Shown piece by piece: positions 44,894 to 57,005 of a stretch of 64,000 nt of DNA. Where the stretch lies: NCBI GenBank assembly GCA_002104935.1, contig MCGT01000004.1:868001-932000 (forward strand), in the 5' to 3' direction. The DNA is from Hesseltinella vesiculosa (Eukaryota > Mucoromycota > Mucoromycetes > Mucorales > Cunninghamellaceae). Below the pieces are notes generated by a model, which was not told the origin of the DNA, searched no databases, and was given only the letters and a program-made list of their open reading frames with translations. A program made the position numbers and the translations under genes. Within the stretch, counting starts at the first letter, position 1, and every line of letters begins with the position of its first letter.

Positions 44894-47800
44894 CTAGCCG
44901 GTGAATCGATTGATCAAATTCTTGACATTGTTGGAAGCAGCCACCGTCTTGGGGGTGGCATTTTCCGATGCAGATGGCTGTTCAGGTTCAAAACGGTGGC
45001 GCAGATTAGCAAAAGGGCCACTGGGGACCTTGGCAGCTTCGTGTTCCAGGTGGTCTGGCACAGGTGATTCATCATGGGCTGGTTCAACAGGCTCTTCAGG
45101 CTGCTCTTCTTCAGCTAGTTCAGAAGATTCGGTAGGAGTGTCGGCGGATTCCAGGCTAGCTTCGGCTTGCTCTTCAACGACATCGACGGTTGAAGCGGGT
45201 TCCACAGACGCCACAGGTTCTTCTTCGTGAATTTCTACCTCCTCTGGAACAGACACTGGCTCGGTTTCAGATGCTTCGTCAGGTTTGTCACTTTCAGTGG
45301 CTTCCTCAGCCTTGGTCTCTTGGATTTGCAAGTGTTCAGTGGACTTTTCCAGATCTTCAACATGTTTCTTTGGCGCTTCCTTTTTGACCAGGGGCTTTTT
45401 CACGGTCTTGACAGCCCCATTGCTCGCTGCTGGCTTCTTGGCAGCAGGTCTGGCGATAGAGGTCTATTCAAAAAAAAAAAAAAAAAATCGGTAAGCCCCC
45501 ATTCTGTTGACACCATTGTTTTTTCCTACGGACCTTGGCCGAGGCAGGTGTGGTTTGCTTGATGGGGTGTTTTTGGGTAGGAGGAGGAGAGGTGACGGGG
45601 CGTTTGGGCGTGGCCGTAGTGGCGGGAGTACGGCGTGTGGGTGGAGGCGAAGGCGCTTTGTCTGTAGTGCCGCTGCGTCGAGCGGTGCCGGGAGCAGACA
45701 GGCGGGAGAATACCGAAGATCCGGTGCCAGCAGCTCGTGTCTTTGTTGCAGGTTTGACAGGCTCAGTGGCGGGTTTTGTGGCGGGTTTGCTGGCCAAGGT
45801 GGCGACCCGGGGCAAAGGCGCGGCTGGTTTACGGGTGAGCGGCTTTTTTGTCGCAGCTGGTGCAGTGGCGGTGGAGGGGGCGGTGGAGGAAGGAGGCGAC
45901 TTACGAGCAAGACGCTGGGCTGGTGGGGACGAACTGGCCACAGGCATGCGGGTGGGAGAAGTGGTGGTGGCGATCTTGGTGGGAGGAGTCTTGGTGGGCA
46001 GCTTTTTACGGACACCAGCGGCAACAGGAGGTGAGACCGACGTGGCAGGCTTCTTTTTCAGAGGGGTGGCGGCCGAAGGAGGCGAGCTGGTGGGTTTGAT
46101 TTTACACGTGGGCGACACTGTGGTTGTTGGGATTCTCTTCTTGACGAGCTTCTTAGCACCTTCCTCAGCTGGCTTGACAGCCTTGGCGGTTGCGATTTTT
46201 TTGGGTTCTTGCTGGGCGGGAGGCAGCGTAGTGCCTGCTGGCGATGCATCACTCTTTTCGTTGGCATCCTCAGGTCCGTTTTGGCCATTGATAGCTGCGG
46301 GTTCTTTATGGTCGATGGTAACCACAACAACGGGTTCTTGAGCGATATCCTTGATAGCTTGCTCGGGCACGTGGCCATCAGGCACAACTGCAGGCACTTC
46401 TTCGGGAGAGGGAATCACCACTTCAGGCTCGATAGCGTCTTGGTCTTGGTCTTGTTCTATGGCCTGTTCCACCTCCTCGCCGGCAGCCACAGGATGCTCG
46501 TCAGCATGCTGGTCGGTTTCTGATTGGATAGCAGGGCTGATTTGTTGCTCCGGCTCATCCACTTCAGGGACGTTATCGCTTGCAGGAGCAGCTGCCTCTT
46601 CGCTATGTAAATAAACATAAATGGACCAGGCTGGTTAAGTGTTGCTTCCCTCTTCTCGTTAACAATAATAAAGTCATACCTGACGGGATCTTCTTTGGTG
46701 ATAACTTCTTCTGAGGGGGTAGCGACTTCTGCAATGTCATTCACGGGGGAAGGCTCGTCGAGGTATTCAGAGACGGCCATTTCGGAGGTGGTATCGTTTG
46801 TGATCACAGGCTCATCCATGGACACTTGTTCCGCTTGCCCGTCTTCCTGCACAGGCTCTTCAGCAATGGTGGGTACGTTGTCCATCAGAGGCTCTTCCTT
46901 CACAGGGGCATCCATGGCGACGTCTTCACAGGCTGTTGGTTCCTTTTCGATGAAGGCTTCGTCATGAACTTCAGATTCTGTCACCTCCTGGGGCTCATCC
47001 TTGATGAGGTCGACAGCGACGGCTTCGACCACAACCACAGGCTCTTCCTTGTTTTCGGGAGCAGGTTCTTCCTTTTTGAGGTCGGCAGCCATAGGTACGT
47101 TATCATGTGCATGGGCGTCCTCGGCGTGATCAGCGTCCTCGGTGGGGATGTCATCAGCAGCAAGTGTATCCTTGACTGTAGGGTCGTCCTTGAGATCGGT
47201 TTCATGGGTCACTTGGGGAGTGCCGTTGGTGTGGTGTAATTCATCCTTGGCAGGGTTATCGACAGCATCCATTTGTTGAGTGGTCGTAGACTCTTCCTTG
47301 TCGCACATAGTGTCTTGTTCCTTCACCGGGTCGGTGGAGGTAGCCAATGCCAGAGGCTCTTCCTTGGTGATCTTATCGCTGGCAACTTGCTCGGCAGCTT
47401 CGGATTCTACGACGACGTCTTCATCCTTAGAGATTGGCTCATTGCTAAAAATTGAAAAAAGCGTTGGTGGACAAGGGGTGAACTTTTTTTCCCACACATT
47501 CTTGAAATTACCTTGCTTCGAGCACGGGTTCATCATCTACTTTGGGTGTTTGGGTGTTTGGCGCTTCTTCCGCCAAAACTGCAGGGGTATCCATCATGAT
47601 GTCTTCGACAGCAGACTCATCCTTGGTGAGGTCTTGCGTGGCAGCATCGTGACTGTCGTGGTGAACAATGGCCATTTTGTCTTCAGAGGGGTATTGATCG
47701 TTCACATCCTTTACCTCTGACGCTTCTACAACAACGGCCGTGGATACAGGCTCCAAGGTTGCATCGGCATCAGCTTCCTTGGTCACAGCTTCCTCCGTCA

Positions 47801-49292
47801 AGACATCCGTCGAATATTCGTCCTTGGCGGCGTCTTCAGGTGCAGCAGAGGTGGTAATGAGATCCAAGGCAGGTTCGGCATCCATCGCAACCTGGCCATG
47901 GGCAATGTGGTCTAGAGATGGGTGGTCAACAGCGATAGTCTCTTGTTCATTCAAAGTGTTTGATTCGACAGGGAGGACAGCGTCGGCGGTGTCATGCTGT
48001 GCTTCAGGCTCGGGGCTGACGGGGACGTCAGCATCGGTGAGAGCAGGCGCTGGGGCATCGAGCTCGCTGACGTCAAGGTGGAGAGTGACAGGCGAGTCAT
48101 TCGTTTGGTTAGTGTCGGGCAAACGTTGCACAGGGGCAGGTGATTCATGCGACGCAGAAAGACCGTTGTCTGTGCCATTCAGATCGGCTGGCTGATGTGG
48201 TACCATCGCGTCTTGATCGACCAACATGTCAGGCTGGCCAACCTTTAAGGACTCCAAAACGTGGATGTCGCTGTGGTCATGATGTTGGTCGCTGTCTGCG
48301 TCATGTTTGGATGGCTGTGGCAAGGCGGGTTCGTCAGTAGCAAGGTCATGTGGCTGTGCATCTACGATGGCGGTGACAGTTGCGGGGGTCGGAGCCTGTG
48401 CATTGTTGTTATCAGGTGCCAAAGTGTTGGTGCTTGTCACCGGTTCTCGTTGTTGGTCGAAAACGAGGTTGATTTCTCGTTGGGCACTGGTGGAGCAATC
48501 ACTGCCGTGAACAGCATTGCGCGAACCATCGGTCCCATACAGAGCACGCAGACTAAGCAGGCAAAGCGATGAGGTGTGTCTCATTGTATACAAGTGTTTT
48601 TTTTACCTCGTTGGTTCGGTAGCACGAGCCTTGTTGGCATCTGTTGGTCCCATGAGCGTTCGCCAACTTTGTATGGCGTCTTCTTTTTCCAAGATCAAGG
48701 CATAAACAGGAGCGCTAGTAAAGATGATAAAAAAAGGAGATGTCAAAAAAGCCAAGTCAACAAGGAGAGGCAGGGGTTAGATTACCTGGCCATCCATTCA
48801 GTGAGGGTGGAGTAGAAAGGTTGATGTTCATGTTCACGATAGAACAAAGCAGCCTGGTCTTGTGTGAACTGAAAAGATTTCTGGTGCACAATCGTGAAAC
48901 CTTCTTGGAGGATCCGATAGACGATAAGCTGTTGGTGTTGATAGGCATCAGGCTTGATCAAGGCGAGCGTTTGCTGCAATTTGACTGCATCCAAGGTATC
49001 TAAAATCATAAAAAGGGAGGGTCAGCTCATCTCTCTTTGAGCGAAACAAGAATGAGGGGTGCTGCTTGCAACAGAAAAAAAAAAAAAGGAGGACCAAAAC
49101 CGTTTCATCGCCTTTTTTATCTATGTATATACTTTATGTACCTTCGTCTTGCGATGGTTGTGCTGACCATGTCAGTTGATCCTATAGAAAAAAGAAGCAT
49201 GAGCAAGCAAGAACTGGTCTGACAGGCAGCGTCCAGGCACGTCATAATGAAAAACGATGATGACTGACCATGTTGGTTTCATTGGAGGTCAT
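44894..49292 (-). CDS. NDP kinase domain fused to a very long acidic, Pro/Thr/Ala-rich tail
   Basis: Nucleoside diphosphate kinases transfer phosphate between nucleotides through a catalytic His. Small 5' exons (ATG 49292) lead to an NDPK domain: LQQTLALIKPDAYQHQQLI, the FSF-like QKSFQFTQDQAALFYREH, FYSTLTEWMASAPVYALIL and SLRALYGTDGS. The catalytic motif is RNAVHGSD. The type resembles divergent group II NDPKs (NME5/6-like). After about 160 residues the frame continues through four long exons (about 48545-47515, 47445-46679, 46603-45533 and 45463-44894) of Glu/Asp/Ala/Val- and Pro/Thr-rich repeats. These give roughly 1,100 more residues. The extreme C-terminus has two short conserved-looking pieces, SGPFANLRHRFE and NNVKNLINRFTG. 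The splice phase at SLRALYG is good; tail exon borders are approximate. Confidence 0.78.
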
Positions 49293-50981
49293 GGCAATGG
49301 AAAGAGAAGCGTTCTAATGAAACAAAAATGATGAACCAAGGAGAAGGGATGGGTCAAAAGATGGGAACGAAAGAGAGTGAGAAAGAGAGAGAAAGAGAGA
49401 GGAGAAGCCTGGAAAAAAAGCGCCGCGTTCTGCACTTGAATCCCGTCAAACGCATACATCTGCCAGTTGATTGGGTCTTCTTCGGTTGTTTTTAAATAAA
49501 CAGGTCACACACCTTCCTTCATGGCTACTGTCTCTACACAGGTGTTTTTTTTGGGGGGGTTGCTTCAAAGACGATAAAACGGGACGGGTTTGAAAATGGC
49601 ACGCTCTCAAAAGGCTTTTTTGGCTTTTTTGCAAGGTCAAAGAATGAAGTGACACAAAAACTCAGGCACAGCCAATAGGTGTCCAAGAAACGCCACAGGC
49701 ACTTGTGCTACAGGAACGGAACAAAAAGCGTCAGAAATGATGGCAATAACAGGAAAGAAGGACATTCTATTTGAAAAAGAAGAAAGGGGATCAGTCATAG
49801 CGAGGATGTCTCACTGTTGAGGCAGAAATAAAAAGCTAGGTCACCCAAGAAGGACCCGTCCTTGAAAAAAAAGGCATCTTTTGAGAAAATAGCCCGTTTT
49901 GTGCTCAATCGTGGAACGTTCAACAGCATGCGAAACAGAAAAAAAATAAAATAAAAAGAATGTCCTTTCTTCTCATGTCATATTATTTGAACAATGATAA
50001 AAAAAAGGGTTTCCATGGTAACCACGTTTTATTTTTACGGTTTACTGAAGCATGTTGCAACGTGGACATGACATCGAAAAAGGCGTCTGTTCACAAGTTT
50101 AATTGAGATGAGAGGTGCTACCTATAGAAAAAGTCTCGTGGGTTGGACCGAAAAAAAAAAAAAATAGAAGAGAAAAAAGGTCTCTAGTGGGGCAGATGAT
50201 AGGTCAGCCAATAAGATGGGATGCTGATGTGGAATTCCATCATCGGGAGTGGGGGACACACTTGCTCATGGCCAGTCGTGAGAAAGACATGGTGCTGGAA
50301 AGCGGGATTTTCCTCTCCAAATAAGGTTAGTTGAAATGATTCTCGTTTGTGCAACCATCGGGGTTCTAAAAACGACTAAAAATCAGCAAAATGTAAAACC
50401 ACGATGATCGTCCTTTTTGATGTGATGAAACAGTTTGATCTCAAAAAAAGAACAAAAGGTGAATTTACATTGTTCTTCGGCTACACAAAAAAAAGCAAAC
50501 TTGAAAGGCATCTATTGGAAAGAGTGGGCAGTGAAGAGGGGGGGGGGTCTTTTGGAGTCCAGTTGAAAGAGACCATGGTCTTGTGTGACCAAACTCTTTT
50601 TTTTTCTCTTTTCAAAAACGGCATATCAACCAAGAAAAAAAAAAGATGAGGAGTTTTTTTTTTATTTGAAAGCAGGGAAAATGCTCAAAATTAAGATTGA
50701 CCAAAGAGGATAAAAATTAACAAGAGGGGGGGGGGAAGCATGGCCCTATCCCCCTGCACATGACACAACTAAAATATTGTTCCAGAGTCATTAGGCTCTA
50801 CTGCTTTTGACTGGCAACAGGATTTGGCTCTCCGCCGCCGTGCGTTTTGAAAGAAAATCGTTTATTATTTTTTTCCCTTTTTCTCGTTTTTTCCCCTTTC
50901 TTTCCTTTGTACCTTTTTTTCCCTTGTACCTTTTTTTTTTTCACCCGCCTCCATCTCATCCTTTAACTCTTCGACCACACT
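49293..50981. other. Divergent intergenic region, 1.7 kb
   Basis: This is promoter sequence between the NDP kinase fusion and CDC24. It contains a purine-rich GA stretch (about 49370-49405), many short A/T runs and a pyrimidine-rich stretch before the CDC24 start. No coding exon or RNA gene was seen. Confidence 0.5.
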
Positions 50982-53960
50982 ATGGCAGCGATGGCTTTGA
51001 AACGAAGGTCGCCCAATCTCGGCGCCTTACCTACAGCACCCATCATGATTGACAGCTCATTACCTTCAACACCTTCCATTTATTCCACTACAAAAACATT
51101 AACGAATCCTCCAGCACCTGCTGGTGGCTCACTCTACCACACTTGTCGCGCCGTTTTAGATCAACTGAAAAGTGTTCCTGGTATGGAAGATATTCTGGCC
51201 CTGCCACCCACGACGCCCACGACCGAACCCACGACGCCCACCGCCGGTCTTCAAGGGGGTGACCCTCTTACCCGTCTTTGGCAACTCTGTCGTCGAGGCA
51301 GTCCTCTTTGTATCCTGTACAATGCCCTCCAACCAGCCAAACCCCTCAATGTCGATCAAGATCCTACTCTGAACCAACTCAATATCTGCAAGGCCAGTGT
51401 TTACCATTTTATCGTTGCTTGTCGTCAAGAACTCGCCTTTCCTGAAGATGAAATGTTTACAATCTCGGATCTTTATCAAGATGATACCAATGGCTTTGTC
51501 AAGGTAAGCTCTCCACAAAAAAAAAGAACATGAACCATGTTGCACAAAAAGATATTCTTTTTCATTGTTGAAATCGATGGCCCTCATCAGCTGATTTCCA
51601 TGACCCTGATCCCCTCCTTTTTTTCTCATTGTTCACGTCATTCTTTCTTTTGCCTTCTAGGTGGTCAATACCATTCAAAGAATCCTTAATATTTTGGATG
51701 ACCGGGGCATTATTACAGTCAAGTCTTTGGACGATGGGAATGACGCAGATGGTCCCAAGGACACACGAGACAAAGTCGTGATGGAATTACTTGAAACTGA
51801 ACGCAAATATGTCCAAGATTTGGAAATCCTCCAGGTAGGTCGATCAAGAAGGGAGGGGGTGAAAATGCAAATTGGTTATTTACCGATTTTTTTTTTTTTT
51901 CGTTTTAGAATTATATGCGAGAACTTCATGTGCAAAAAGTGCTCCCTCCCGATACCATTCATTATCTCTTTGGCAACTTGAATTCGTTGGTGGATTTCCA
52001 ACGTCGTTTTCTTATCCAATTGGAAGAAATGGCTGAAATGACTGCTGAAGAACAGCGGTTTGATGCCCTGTTTTTACAAAATGAAGAAGCTTTCTCGGTC
52101 TATGAACCTTATTGCGCAAACTATTACTCTGCCCAGGACCTGGTCGTACAAGAAACCCCGAAATTACAAAAGCTTGAGCACATTCTCAATCCCATCTATC
52201 AACTGCCATCCATGTTGATCAAACCTGTGCAACGCATCTGCAAGTACCCGCTCCTCATGTCCGAATTAATCAAAAGCACAAACCGGGAATGGGCCCACGT
52301 ATCGGAAATGGAACAAGGCTTGGAAGCCATCAAACGTGTCACCGAAAAAGTCAATGAAACCCAACGCCAACATGAAAACATCCAAGCCGTCGTCGATCTC
52401 AAGAAAAAGGTCGAAGATTGGAAGGTGAGTGTCTTTTTTTAGTTTAGACTGCTGCTCCGCATTTGATTGGTCACGTCTGACTGGTTTTATTTTCGTTAGT
52501 CGATCAATATTGATAATTATGGAAGCCTGCTGTTGCAAGAAAAACTCTCTATGACCAACGGTGATTATACCAAGGATTTGCATGCCTTCTTTTTCGAACG
52601 TGCCCTGTTATTCTGCAAGGAAAACCGAGACTCTTCCCGGAACCGCCTCACCAAATCCAACACCCTCTCCATCAAAAAGAAACGAGCTGGCTCTTTGCAA
52701 CCCAAATATCTGATCCTCATCAGTCGAGTCATCACGGTCCACAATACCTCTCAACAAGGTATAGTCAAAAAAAAAATCTTTTTTTAGCCATCTAGGCAGT
52801 TCCAGACCATTCTAACCTGACCTGACTTTTTTTCTAAACCAGGCGTCTGGACATTAAATGTGGACTACAAGGACCGAGAAGTTGAAAGAATGACCTTGCG
52901 CTTCCGAAATGAAGAACAACTCAAATTATGGGAAACTACCCTCAACAAGATCACCGCCTCCAACAAATCCAACGTACCCAACACCCACTTGATGTCCATG
53001 CCTCTGAACCAAGGCGACAACATCTCCTACTTGGACGATGAAGACGACGAGGAAGACGAATTTGACGAGGACGAAGACGACCAAGAAATCCATCCGTCCC
53101 GATCACGCAGCAACTCCGTATCGGCGCAATTACATCACGCCCGCTCCAAGGTCGGCCTCAACGGTGAAAAGATCAGCCCACGTGCCTATGCTACCACCCC
53201 TGGCATGAACCTGTCTCCTTTGCCTCGCAATAGCTCCACCCAAAGCTCACCTACTGCCGGCCCTGCCAACACAACCGATCCCACCGTCGATCATGGCTTC
53301 TACCCTGCCTCGCCTCCCAATTCCAAACCCGCCTCCCCTACCACTCCCCGCTCACATCATCCCCATCTTCACCAACACCACCCCTCTCCTCTCTGGCAAC
53401 AACGACATGCCTCCACTGCCGGCCATGAAGACTATCCGTCCATGAACGATGACACACCCAAGGGCCGCAGCTACTCCCAGTCCTCAGCCAGCTACGCTTC
53501 CAACTTGCCGCCCACTCGCGTCCGATCTCAAAGCAGTCCCAACATCCACAAAAACAGCTCTCAGCCACAATGGGAAGACCTGCCCCAGATGCCCATCAAC
53601 TCGCGCACGTATTATTCAAACCCCAGCCACCCGACCTCACCCACCCTCGCTGCCCAACAGCAGCAATCCCCTCCCTTGGGCTCCGTCGTCACCAACGGCG
53701 ACACCCTCAAGGTCAAGCTCAGCTACAACGATGGCATCTATGTCGTCGTCTGCCCCCTGGACATCCGTTTCGCTGAGCTCATGGACAAGGTCGAAAAGAA
53801 GATCAAGCTCGTCGCCAACCTCCAACCAAATGACGTCCTCCGTCTCAAGTACCAGGACGAAGACGAAGATTTCATCACCATCAATTCCGACGATGATGTA
53901 CAAATGGCCTTTGAGAGCCGTGGTGCTAACACCACCGTCAATCTATTTGTCAGCCACTAG
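50982..53960 (+). CDS. CDC24: Cdc24-type Rho guanine nucleotide exchange factor
   Basis: Cdc24 activates Cdc42 to set cell polarity. It is roughly 880 residues in five or six exons from ATG 50982. Order of domains: a CDC24/calponin-like N-terminal region (SLYHTCRAVLDQLKSVPGM, LTRLWQLCRRGSPLCILYN); a DH domain (DKVVMELLETERKYVQDLEI, then MLIKPVQRICKYPLLMSELI, the usual CR3 helix); and a PH domain (LLLQEKLSM, AFFFERALLFCKE, PKYLILISRV, WTLNVDYKD). A long Ser/Pro-rich linker with an acidic patch follows. The C-terminal PB1 domain has LKVKLSYNDGIYVVVCPLD, and the acidic OPCA-like segment YQDEDEDFITINSDDDVQMA. PB1 normally pairs with the scaffold Bem1. The architecture is complete and ordinary. 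Confidence 0.95.
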
Positions 53961-54653
53961 ATTTTTCGAAAAGGAAGAAGCCTCCTTTTTTTTTTTATCC
54001 TTGTTACCTATTTATTGTATTACTTCCTGCCCATCCGCCATCACCCGCCCTTATTTTTCCCACTCACTTTGTTACATTTGATACCGTTTACTCCGACACC
54101 CCATTCCATTCCTTTTTTTTTTTTGTTTGCATGACTCTTTGTCCTCCCTCTCTTATCATTTTATATTGTAAATAATATTCTCACTCTCTTTTCCACAAAC
54201 TTGACCTTTTTTTTCCATCGCCAACACTTGAGTGCGAGTGTGTAAGGGATGGGATGTGGGACGTTGCCCTTGGCAGCTGAGGGTGACTCTTTGCATCATG
54301 CACATCATGTTGAGATCGTCTCCTGTTTCATAACGAAACCTAGTGGGTCTCGACCATGCACGATCTCCGGACCGGGATCTCACCAAAACGGAAGTGCTTT
54401 CCGGAGCCAGGGTAAAGATGGGCGCGGCACGGCTAACGCATGTGGTTTTAGGCACAGATCACAGAAGAGTGACAAGAGAAGGCTACCACAACAGGGGACA
54501 AGCAATATTGAATCCGCCAGACCTTCACTAGCCGGTGGGAGTTGTACAACCTGTTGCCAACAGTCTGAAACAGAATGGCTTGACGTGAATGGTCCTGCTA
54601 GATTTTTTTTTGAGCACCACCACTCATGCATAAAAAAAATACATGTAAGAGCT

Positions 54654-54732
54654 TGTTTGATCCCCTGGCGAAAATGGCCGATTTTTGCTTTTTTTGAGCA
54701 GATGCCAAAACAAACTTGATAAAAAGTTGGCT
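54654..54732 (+). repeat. Inverted repeat, left arm
   Basis: This arm runs from GTTTGATCCCCTGGCG to CTTGATAAAAAGTTGGCT. It is the near-perfect reverse complement of the arm at 54955-55059, including CAAAAAAAGC/GCTTTTTTTG and the GGCCGATTTTTGC block. Confidence 0.85.
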
Positions 54733-54954
54733 GTTATGAAAAAGAATTTTTTGCCTTGCTAGCTGGCATGGACAGGATTCGATGGTACAGCGCGGAGTTG
54801 GAACATGTCCATTCATTTCGAAAAAAAAAATAATAATAATAAAGCTATACAGCACGTTTGGATGATTAGATCAAAGTGACATTTTGGGCAAATGCACAAA
54901 CTCATAAATGAGGAGGGTGCTGAAAAAATCAGGTCGATTGGTGAATATCACCCA

Positions 54955-55059
54955 GCCAGCTTTTTATCAAGTTTGTTTGGAAACCTCTGCTCTCCCAGCT
55001 CAAAAAAAGCAAAAATCGGCCATTTTCGCCAGGGGACCCCCCAGGCGATCAGATCAAAC
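54955..55059 (-). repeat. Inverted repeat, right arm
   Basis: This is the reverse complement of the left arm with small insertions: about 17 bases near GGACCCCCCAGG and a few bases near CCTCTGCTCTCCC. About 220 bases separate the arms. Confidence 0.85.
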
Positions 55060-57005
55060 ATCACAGCGCAAGCATTGACCCTACCCAATTCACTTCAAAT
55101 TTCACGTGCGGTTAAAAAATGGTAAGAAACGGCTATGATTTGGCTTAAATCTCTCTCTGAAGTGGAGTGATAGCCACGCCGAACGATTTATGCTGCTTTT
55201 GCAATTTAGCCCCTACACCGTAGGCTCAAAACAGGTAGCATGCTGAAGTGAACCCTGATTGGCCAAAATATCCTTCGTATCCATGGGGGCATTCCAGAGG
55301 CTTTTTTTTATGATGCTTTGGCTTTTCCCAGACACTTTCCAATGCTGAGGGCAAAAAAAAGCGAAAAAAAAAAATGGAACTGTTGATGGGATGAAAACGA
55401 GAGGTAGGAGGATGACGTTTGGATAGGATGACTGGGTAAGAAGGAAGAGCAAGGCCTGATTTAACGATTTATTGGCGGTAAAAACGAGAATAGCTGAATG
55501 AAATGGTGGGCAGGTAATGGAGGGGATGAATACGGAGTAACTTAAAAATTTAGGAAATAAAAAAGCTGGCGAGGTTTATTTGCTGGATTTATCGGCAAAG
55601 AGCATCTGAAAGAGGCACCTGTGCATTACGCTTAAAGAATGAAACGGAACGCTTGATGAGCTCACTTTTTTTTTATCGGAAAGCAGGGAGGTGGAAACAA
55701 CGAGGTTGCAGGTTAAGATTTGGATACAAGGAAGGGAGCTGCCGGCATCAGCGGTGCATGCTCATAACGCATATCGCGTGGTAGTATGTCGCAATCAAAC
55801 TGTGATAGAAGACAGTCATGGTACATAATTCATGGTGCCACCTGCATGCCAAGTGTGAGCCAGTCGAAGGCATAGGCTCTGTCAGCTGGTGCAACCGGTG
55901 AATTGGGTGCAGGCTTAATTTAGACCCAGCTGCAAAAGGCAGGTAACTCGGCTGTCATTTGAATTAGTTGGTAAAAATATTAGCAAAGGTCACTTGCGAT
56001 GATTGGGTTAAGGAGAGGGCGTGTAGCTTACATAATTTCTTGGCTCATGGCGGATTTCTGGGTGCACTGGTGTGACATAATGTATTGAATGCTGATCGCT
56101 GGACTTTACCTTTCCCTAAATCCAGTTAGACCAAGAAATAATTCACAATTGAAAGCCCTAGATTTTTTTTTTTTTCAATAAAATTTCCCGTGGTGCACGA
56201 CTCTTAATTCTTTTTGGTAGTCTACAAGATCATAAGCTAAATGAAGTCCCTGCTTTGCCCGATCAGAGTCTCTTTTGCGGCTGAGTAAATCCTAGCGAAA
56301 TCTTTCCCCCTTTTCCAGAGTCCTATACCAAATGGCTACCTCTTCATGCATTCTCGGTTAGATGATCTGTTACTTTTCTAGAAATCTCAATGGATAAGCA
56401 AAAGCTGCTCATTCACATGCTCTCGGTAAAAAAAAGGAGTATGTCTTTCTAAACAAAAATATTTCTTAATAAAAGCAAAAAAAAAAAAAAAAAACCAAGT
56501 CAACAACGTGCAAATATGAAAGGCTTACATGAAACGATATTGGGGTTTTTTTCATTCAACTGAACAATTGAGGATCATGTTGTGCAACATGGTGCCATTT
56601 CTGAATAAGAGATTTTGCCTGTTTTGATCATGGATCTTGCTCGATTCTGAGGAATCTCGATTGCAAAGTGAAACCCAGTGTTGACCACTTTTTATGACCT
56701 TGATCGTAAGCTACAGTTGAGATAGAAATGACGCAAGTACATCGTGGCGCCAATGAATCAAAAAGAAAGTAGAGAATAGCAAACAAATCGAAAGCATCAT
56801 TTGTCATCGAGTGGGCGTTGCTGATCCAAGAAGGCCGTGGTGACCACTACAAAAGGCGCCATGTCGGCCTTTTATTTTTGGTACCCCTCTCCCCATAAAC
56901 TGAATGGTGCACTGACCTTGCAATATATGAATATATTTGATCTCGTCATTTTGCTCTTTCTCTTTTTCATCGTTTTTTTTATTTATTTCATCGTTCTTGC
57001 ATATC

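Larger units (their letters stand above)
53961..57005. other. Gene-free region, 3 kb
   Basis: This is the longest stretch without a gene. It holds an island of more balanced composition (about 54235-54600), an inverted-repeat pair (54654-55059) and otherwise AT-rich sequence. ORFs are short and overlap in several frames without recognisable homology. Confidence 0.5.

Noticed and set aside
45507..46341. Plus-strand Gly/Arg/Val-rich ORFs of 175 and 268 codons
   Set aside because: They are antisense to the Pro/Thr-rich tail of the NDP kinase fusion; composition is explained by the complement.
54249..54719. A 156-codon plus-strand ORF in the gap after CDC24
   Set aside because: Three frames are open at once, there is no recognisable domain or signal, and the end runs into an inverted-repeat arm. 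It is treated as an anonymous island, not a gene.
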